Origin: Cupriavidus cauae
GTDB lineage: Bacteria > Pseudomonadota > Gammaproteobacteria > Burkholderiales > Burkholderiaceae
Direction of reading: 5' to 3'
DNA length: 64,000 bases
NCBI RefSeq assembly: GCF_008632125.1
Contig: NZ_VWRN01000034.1
Coordinates: forward strand, 62,001 to 126,000
Below, piece after piece: positions 63,760 to 64,000 of the stretch (within the stretch, counting starts at the first letter, position 1; the number at the start of each line of letters is the position of its first letter). The position numbers were made by a program, and so were the translations under genes. A model generated the notes under the pieces. It made no database searches. It was not told the origin of the DNA and saw only the letters and a list, made by a program, of their open reading frames with translations.

Positions 63760-64000
63760 ATGCTCCGGCGCCTTGCCTCCTTTGCCATCTGCCTGTTGCC
63801 GCTCGCGCTCGCGGCATGCGGCGACACCTCTGCCTCCGATCCGCGCACGGAGGCCCCGCTGGTCAGGGTGGGAACGGTGCAATCCGCATCCGCCCCGTCG
63901 CGGTCGTTCACGGGGATCGTGGCCGCCCGGGTGCAGAGCGACCTTGGCTTTCGCGTCTCCGGCAAGGTGCTGGAGCGCCTCGTCGATACCGGGCAGACCG
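63760..64000 (+). CDS. RND efflux periplasmic adaptor lipoprotein (partial)
   Basis: First 80 codons of a rightward gene cut by the window edge. Lipoprotein signal peptide with LALAAC lipobox (Cys near 20), then RVGTVQSASAPSRSFTGIVAARVQSDLGFRVSGKVLERLVDTGQ, the usual membrane-fusion-protein opening and first beta/lipoyl strand. An AGGAAGG precedes the ATG. An RND pump gene is expected next. Together with the outer-membrane lipoprotein and the TetR regulator it makes a split tripartite efflux locus. Confidence 0.88.
   Translation, partial: MLRRLASFAICLLPLALAACGDTSASDPRTEAPLVRVGTVQSASAPSRSFTGIVAARVQSDLGFRVSGKVLERLVDTGQT

Overview
This is a high-GC window from a betaproteobacterial chromosome of the Burkholderiales, most like Cupriavidus/Ralstonia. 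The evidence is gene order: miaB-phoH-ybeY-corC-lnt-glyQ-glyS-gmhB-plsC, lptD-surA-pdxA-rsmA, dusB-fis-purH-ruvC-ruvA-ruvB, a cysI-DUF934-cysH-cysD-cysN-cobA operon, and an L-threonate/D-erythronate pathway of the type described in Cupriavidus necator. No phage, transposase or CRISPR array is visible.

Layout. 1-13.8 kb: rhlE (partial, leftward) diverges from a long rightward housekeeping block for tRNA modification (miaB), rRNA and envelope maintenance (phoH-like, ybeY, corC, lnt), glycyl-tRNA synthetase (glyQ, a secreted unknown, glyS), heptose phosphate metabolism (gmhB), phospholipid synthesis (plsC) and a YgjP-like metalloprotein. 13.9-20.1 kb: two leftward ankyrin-repeat genes flank the glyoxalase gene gloA. 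They look like accessory cargo, and the smaller one ends in a eukaryotic-type prenylation motif (CTIL). 20.3-26.3 kb: the leftward lptD-surA-pdxA-rsmA operon. 26.4-32.7 kb: rightward amgK-azlC-azlD-murU (cell-wall sugar recycling with an amino-acid exporter pair inserted), then pepP, an unknown, and a UbiH-like monooxygenase. 32.9-41.2 kb: dusB-fis-purH, an orphan higA antitoxin, and ruvC/ruvA/ruvB split by a lipoprotein phosphodiesterase. 41.3-50.8 kb: assimilatory sulfate reduction (leftward), with cysB divergent. 51-53.4 kb: an orphan ABC solute-binding protein, a 3-hydroxyisobutyrate-dehydrogenase-like enzyme and tRNA-Leu(CAA). 53.6-60.7 kb: FadR-type regulator, ltnD, otnK, otnC, an MFS transporter, otnI and denD, which together should convert L-threonate and D-erythronate to dihydroxyacetone phosphate. 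60.7-64 kb: an AlkB-like dioxygenase, then an outer-membrane efflux lipoprotein, a divergent TetR regulator and the start of an RND adaptor, tied together by two matching operators.

A recurrent oddity is that at least eleven intergenic regions hold short-period (8-15 bp) tandem repeats of unrelated sequence just after stop codons. In several cases the last codons and stop of the upstream gene form the first repeat unit. The most striking are 24 in-phase octamers after ruvC and an array of 12-mers (13 exactly in register) between ruvA and ruvB.

Protein starts given here often differ from the longest open frame; each was chosen from ribosome-binding sites, overlap with the upstream stop, or family N-termini.
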